Source: Nemertoderma westbladi (Eukaryota; Xenacoelomorpha; Nemertodermatida; Nemertodermatidae). From it: 34,927 nt of DNA. Below are positions 31,225-34,927 of the stretch, piece after piece. Each line of letters begins with the position of its first letter. The first letter of the stretch is position 1. The position numbers and the translations under genes are program-made. The stretch is taken from assembly GCA_032718475.1 (NCBI GenBank), contig JAUCBJ010007371.1:1-34927 (forward strand), given 5' to 3'. The notes beneath the pieces were generated by a model that was not told where the DNA came from, did no database searches, and worked only from the letters and a program-made list of their open reading frames with translations.

Positions 31225-31779
31225 CTGTAAACATACTTTAGCAGTAACATTCACCTATAAACGCACAAATTCCACACAACTGTCACCAATTGTACACATA
31301 CAGGCCATTTGTCCGTTAGTCAGTGCCTTCCAGAATGTCACGTTATTACTGTGTATCTTTGGATACTAACAGTGTGCTATGTATTCTCTATGCTATGCAA
31401 TGGGACAAGCTTTCTATTGTTCTCTTAACTTGCTTCTAATTCTAGCGTGGGTGTTGCTATGGTGACATTATGGAATGCTAGCGGTAGAATTAGGGTAATT
31501 CTCATGCATACAGATCTGGGATGCTATTTAATAATAATTCTTTAATTGTCAATATCCTCTTTATGCATGATTTTATTAATTTTATCGGCTATTGACTATA
31601 TGTTGGAGATTCTCGCACTCTAATACACTCAATAGGATGAATCTCCGCTCCCATGATCTATTAATTAATGGAATTTTGGGAATGTTATAAATTGCACAAA
31701 ATGACAATTTATGAAATTCATTTAAAATATGAATTTAAATCTATTCCCGTGAATTTTATTATTTGATGTTAAAATTGAC
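31225..31779. other. AT-rich stretch without a gene
   Basis: No open frame, motif or array seen. Possible promoter region for the minus-strand frames, without direct evidence. Confidence 0.4.
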
Positions 31780-31785
31780 ACAATT

Positions 31786-32050
31786 TTTATTCCAGAGCAT
31801 GTCTGGGGACTGAGGATCCTTAATTCTATAAAATTGTCTTTTAAGAGTATCGGTAAGTGCTGCGAAATCTTAATTGACTAGAAATTTTAAAGGAACTGAA
31901 TTTTACAGATTTTAATAAATATTAAATTAATATTTAAGATGGGCACCGATTTATTCCAGAACTTGTCTGGAGACGTTAACCATTGATTCTAGAATTTGTC
32001 TTTCAAGTATATCGGTGGGTGCCGCGATATCTTAATCGACTAGAATTACA
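31786..32050 (+). repeat. Diverged 164-bp tandem repeat, about 1.6 copies
   Basis: TTTATTCCAGA(G/A)C-TGTCTGG-GAC recurs at 31788 and 31952, followed in both by TTCTA-AA-TTGTCTTT, AGTATATCGGT-GGTGC and ATCTTAAT-GACTAGAA. Confidence 0.75.
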
Positions 32051-32175
32051 GATGGTCAAAAGGTTTAACAGATTTATTTGCGTTTTACGCTACTGTTAGA
32101 GGGACATCAGTAGTAAGATGAACCCATCCTCGGCGACAGTTTGGTCCTACTTCGCACCTTGGGTGTTAAGTAGGT

Positions 32176-32291
32176 CATTAATTAATCAACCAATTAATTA
32201 ATTGGTCGATTAAACAATTAATTAATTGTTTAATCAATCGATTTGTATCAAATAATGTTGCCAAAGGCAATTTAATTTGATACAAATCAAT
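32176..32291. repeat. Cluster of three adjacent palindromes
   Basis: ACCAATTAATTAATTGGT (32189-32206) is a perfect 18-bp palindrome. A second, TTAAACAATTAA and its complement (32210-32233), is a perfect 24-bp palindrome. A stem-loop follows: GATTTGTATCAAAT (32240-32253) pairs perfectly with ATTTGATACAAATC (32275-32288), and its loop contains a TTGCC-AAA-GGCAA mini-stem. Confidence 0.95.
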
Positions 32292-32870
32292 CAGATAGGG
32301 ACGCGAGATGAATAAATTGTACTACAACAAACGAAATATACAATACAATAGGCACTGTGCAATACAATATACAGTACATTTGTATTATTTTTGTCATACA
32401 GTAGAAGGTAAAGATAGAATTAAATAAATAGACGCAATCGAGGCCCAAAACATAAATTACCCTCACACAAAAATAAAGTGGCCCAGTTTGGCCCTGAGTC
32501 ATCCCTCAATAATCTGCGGTTGTTGGGCTCTTATTAACCGTAGCATGACTAACCCAAACATCAATGCATGAATGGGGCCTGCGTGAATGGGGCCTGCCAC
32601 AGAGTTTAAATTATTCAAACCTATAGCTTCGTTATTACATCAATTCGTCCGAGAAATTATAATAAACATCTGCTCTTGCAATAGATTGCATTCTTCTTTC
32701 ACAACTCCATTCTAACCTCCCTCTATAATAGCCCCTAGTCACCGCATTCCCATTCATTCTCTAATTTTTATTTTTAAAAGTTTTATTTATTTTCATAAAA
32801 GTTTTATTTATTTAAAATTTTGTAAAATCATTCAGCGAAAATTCATAATATCAATTGACATTGCTATATA
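32292..32870. other. AT-rich upstream region
   Basis: No gene. A GCTATATAATG sits directly at the start codon at 32871; a repeated AAAAGTTTTATTTATTT lies at 32778-32815. This is the likely 5' leader of the following gene. Confidence 0.4.
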
Positions 32871-33920
32871 ATGCATAGAGATGAAAGATGTTTGGTTTGT
32901 AATAAAGAAATGAGACAAGATAATCTATCTCGTCATATGGAAAGACATAGAAAGGATAAACTAATGGATCCATTACCAAAGAAATTTAAAAAATCCGAAG
33001 ATGTTTTTAGTGAAGATGAAAAGAAAAAGAGAGTTGAGCGTGATATTTTAAAGATAAAACAGACAATGGAAAATAAATTTCATAAAGTTATGAATATTTT
33101 GAAAGGGATACAAAAACAGTTACCCCTAGAAAATGATGAGAATTTGAGTGAGGAAGATGAAGAAGAAGAGGACGATGAGATGGAGAATGAAAATAGTGAG
33201 GGTCAAGATGAAGTTGAAGAGAGTGAAGTTGGGAACGAAGAAAGTGAAGATCAGAAAGATGACGAAGAAAGTGAAGGTCAGGAAGAGGGTGAAGATAGCG
33301 AAGGTCAGGAAGAGAATGAAGAAAGTGAAGAACAGGAAGAGGATGAAGAAAGTGAAGAACAGGAAGAGGATGAAGAAAGTGAAGAACAGGAAGAGGATGA
33401 AGAAAGTGAAGAACAGGAAGAGGATGAAGAAAGCGAAGGTCAGAAAGAGGATGAAGAAAGTGAAGGTCATGAAGAGGACGAAGAAAGTGAAGAACAGGAA
33501 GACGACGAAGAAAGTGAAGGTCAGGAAAGTGAAGAAGATGATGAAAATGATAATAATAAGGAAATATTGAGACAATTACTTGGAAATAAGAATAAATTGC
33601 GGAAAATTATTAAACATTTAGAAGAGAATGGTGAAAATAAAGAAGAGATATTGAGACAAATATTAGGAAACAAAAATCAAATGCGGAAATTTATTAAACA
33701 AATGGAAGAAAATGAGGAAAATAGAGAAGAGATATTAAGACAGGTTCTGGGAAATAAAAGTAAATTACTGAAAATTAATGAACAATTGAATAAAATTAAG
33801 AAACTGTTGGTTAATGAGGAAGATGAAATTAAAGAAAATCAACCAGCTTTTACTTATTTTCGAAGACCTATGACAACAAACTCTCGTACAGTATTTGCCC
33901 GCGCAGGAGGACACTATTGA
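32871..33920 (+). CDS. C2H2-like finger, acidic 10-residue repeats and EILRQxLGNK heptad repeats
   Basis: A 349-codon intronless frame from an ATG. Residues 1-30 carry C7-x2-C10-x11-H22-x3-H26, one residue short of a classical C2H2 finger, followed by basic KKFKK. Residues about 45-85 are charged and likely helical (KIKQTMENKFHKVMNILKGI). Residues about 90-228 are extremely acidic, made of variants of EESEEQEEDE encoded by a 30-bp DNA repeat. Residues about 229-315 hold three 28-residue repeats starting EILRQLLGNKNKLRKIIKHL, likely coiled coil. The end is FTYFRRP and FARAGGHY. The layout suggests a DNA- or chromatin-associated protein that self-associates; this is inference. The finger type resembles ones seen in virus-like or Maverick-type cargo, but there is no neighbouring hallmark gene. 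Family not recognised. Confidence 0.65.
   Translation: MHRDERCLVCNKEMRQDNLSRHMERHRKDKLMDPLPKKFKKSEDVFSEDEKKKRVERDILKIKQTMENKFHKVMNILKGIQKQLPLENDENLSEEDEEEEDDEMENENSEGQDEVEESEVGNEESEDQKDDEESEGQEEGEDSEGQEENEESEEQEEDEESEEQEEDEESEEQEEDEESEEQEEDEESEGQKEDEESEGHEEDEESEEQEDDEESEGQESEEDDENDNNKEILRQLLGNKNKLRKIIKHLEENGENKEEILRQILGNKNQMRKFIKQMEENEENREEILRQVLGNKSKLLKINEQLNKIKKLLVNEEDEIKENQPAFTYFRRPMTTNSRTVFARAGGHY
33290..33535 (+). repeat. In-frame 30-bp repeat inside the acidic domain
   Basis: About eight copies of GATGAAGAAAGTGAAGAACA plus GGAAGAG. The purine-only unit keeps all plus-strand codons Glu/Asp/Ser/Gln. Antisense and alternative frames (Phe/Leu-rich; Lys/Arg-rich) are by-products. Confidence 0.9.
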
Positions 33921-33958
33921 CATTTGTTTGTTTGAGTTCCTTTCATAATAGTATTAAA

Positions 33959-34062
33959 ACTATTTATCCATAACAATTATATTAGTATTAGGACTATTTA
34001 TCCATAACATTTATATTAGTATTAGGATTATTTATCCTTAATTATTATATTAGTATTATAAA
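33959..34062 (+). repeat. 34-bp tandem repeat, three copies
   Basis: ACTATTTATCCATAACAATT-ATATTAGTATTAGG starts at 33959, 33993 and 34027 (period 34), with a fourth, eroded copy near 34095. It lies just 3' of the acidic-repeat gene, within its likely 3' UTR or flank. Confidence 0.85.
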
Positions 34063-34324
34063 TGTATTTGCCAACAATATTTATTACTATTAGGTCTATT
34101 TATTCAAGAAATTATATGTTTTTTATAATATATTTTGGAAAATTAGTCGACTAAGTCATAATTTTTAAAACTTTAAATAAGGGTGGAGTTATTTTATAAA
34201 GTTAAGAAGAGTGAATCAATGGAGGCAACCTGAAGTCTCATATCTTGCCCTTTACTCATAAGACCGCACGTTAACTCCCAAGGTTGCATACTATCACTAT
34301 AGCTGGGAGAGTCAAAGCTAGTGT

Positions 34325-34927
34325 ACAGGAGTGAGGGAAGTGAGGCAGTGAGGAAGTGAGGGAAGTGAGGGAAGTGAGGGTGAGGGAGGCAGTGAGGGAA
34401 GTGAGGCAGTGAGGCATAGTGAGGCATAGTGAGGCAGTGAGGCATAGTGAGGCAGTGAGGCATAGTGAGGGAAGTGAGGGAAGTGAGGGAAGTGAGGCAT
34501 AGTGAGGCAGTGAGGCATAGTGAGGCAGTGAGGCATAGTGAGGCATAGCGAGGCATAGCGAGGCATAGTGAGGCATAGTGAGGCAGTGAGGCAGTGAGGC
34601 AGTGAGGCATAGTGAGGCATAGTGAGGCATAGTGAGGCATAGTGAGGCATAGTGAGGCAGTGAGGCAAGTGAGGCGAAGTGAGGCATAGCGAGGCATAGT
34701 GAGGCATAGTGAGGCATAGTGAGGCATAGTGAGGCATAGTGAGGCATAGTGAGGCATAGTGAGGCATAGTGAGGCATAGTGAGGCATAGTGAGGCATAGT
34801 GAGGCATAGTGAGGCATAGTGAGGCATAGTGAGGCATAGTGAGGCATAGTGAGGCATAGTGAGGCATAGTGAGGCATAGTGAGGCATAGTGAGGCATAGT
34901 GAGGCATAGTGAGGCAGTGAGGCAGTG
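34325..34927 (+). repeat. 10-bp satellite (GAGGCATAGT) with 8- and 9-bp variants, reaching the window edge
   Basis: From about 34600 the unit is almost purely GAGGCATAGT; nearer the start it mixes with GAGGCAGT (8) and GAGGGAAGT (9). All three minus-strand frames stay open and read MPHYASLCLT repeats, which are by-products. The array continues past 34927. Confidence 0.97.

Noticed and set aside
33126-33575. Phe/Leu-rich antisense frame and Lys/Arg-rich frame over the acidic gene
   Set aside because: Both are shadows of the purine-only 30-bp repeat in the acidic domain; the plus frame has an ATG, a finger and structured repeats outside the array.
34194-34907. Long MPHYASLCLT-type frames on the minus strand
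   Set aside because: The 10-bp unit keeps all three minus frames open at once; a by-product of the satellite.

Overview
The window is metazoan nuclear DNA. It is AT-rich, with GT-AG introns, four kinds of decayed retroelement and many minisatellites. I cannot name the species; the mix (beta/gamma-crystallin repeats, Penelope-like, APE-type LINE and TTAA-flanked elements) suggests a marine invertebrate or an early-branching chordate, but that is inference.

The best-supported host gene is a split plus-strand gene, 11244-26509. Eight exons join in perfect phase (375 codons plus 2 nt) into at least four and a half beta/gamma-crystallin (Greek-key) domains, three of whose motif sites still match the canonical calcium-binding consensus. 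Both ends of the gene are missing. Its introns hold almost everything else between 11 and 26 kb: inverted 21-bp arrays, an antisense LINE scrap, a 102-copy 20-bp minisatellite, a guanine-poor 20-bp minisatellite, a Penelope-like element with inverted terminal repeats, and a truncated LINE copy.

Left part (1-11.1 kb): a broken Asn/Gln-rich reading frame (1-908), a possible tRNA-derived SINE, 94-bp tandem repeats, then an 8.5-kb structure bounded by TTAA-CCCTATTAAACC on both sides (2609-11095). Its arms are long inverted repeats built from ~163-bp units, each centred on a palindrome. No transposase is visible inside; the interior holds unassigned non-coding DNA, ~150-bp repeats and a damaged LINE whose 3' end abuts the right arm.

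Right part (26.5-34.9 kb): the decayed 3' end of a second LINE family, possible antisense coding remnants, a CpG-rich minus-strand pair of overlapping frames (30967-29520) encoding an acidic N-terminal protein and a protein with three Cys/His clusters, then a cluster of palindromes, a plus-strand gene for a C2H2-like/acidic-repeat/heptad-repeat protein (32871-33920), and a 10-bp satellite running off the end.

The genes do not form an operon or pathway. The picture is one host gene in repeat-rich DNA, plus two or three unrecognised reading frames that may be host genes or cargo of mobile elements.
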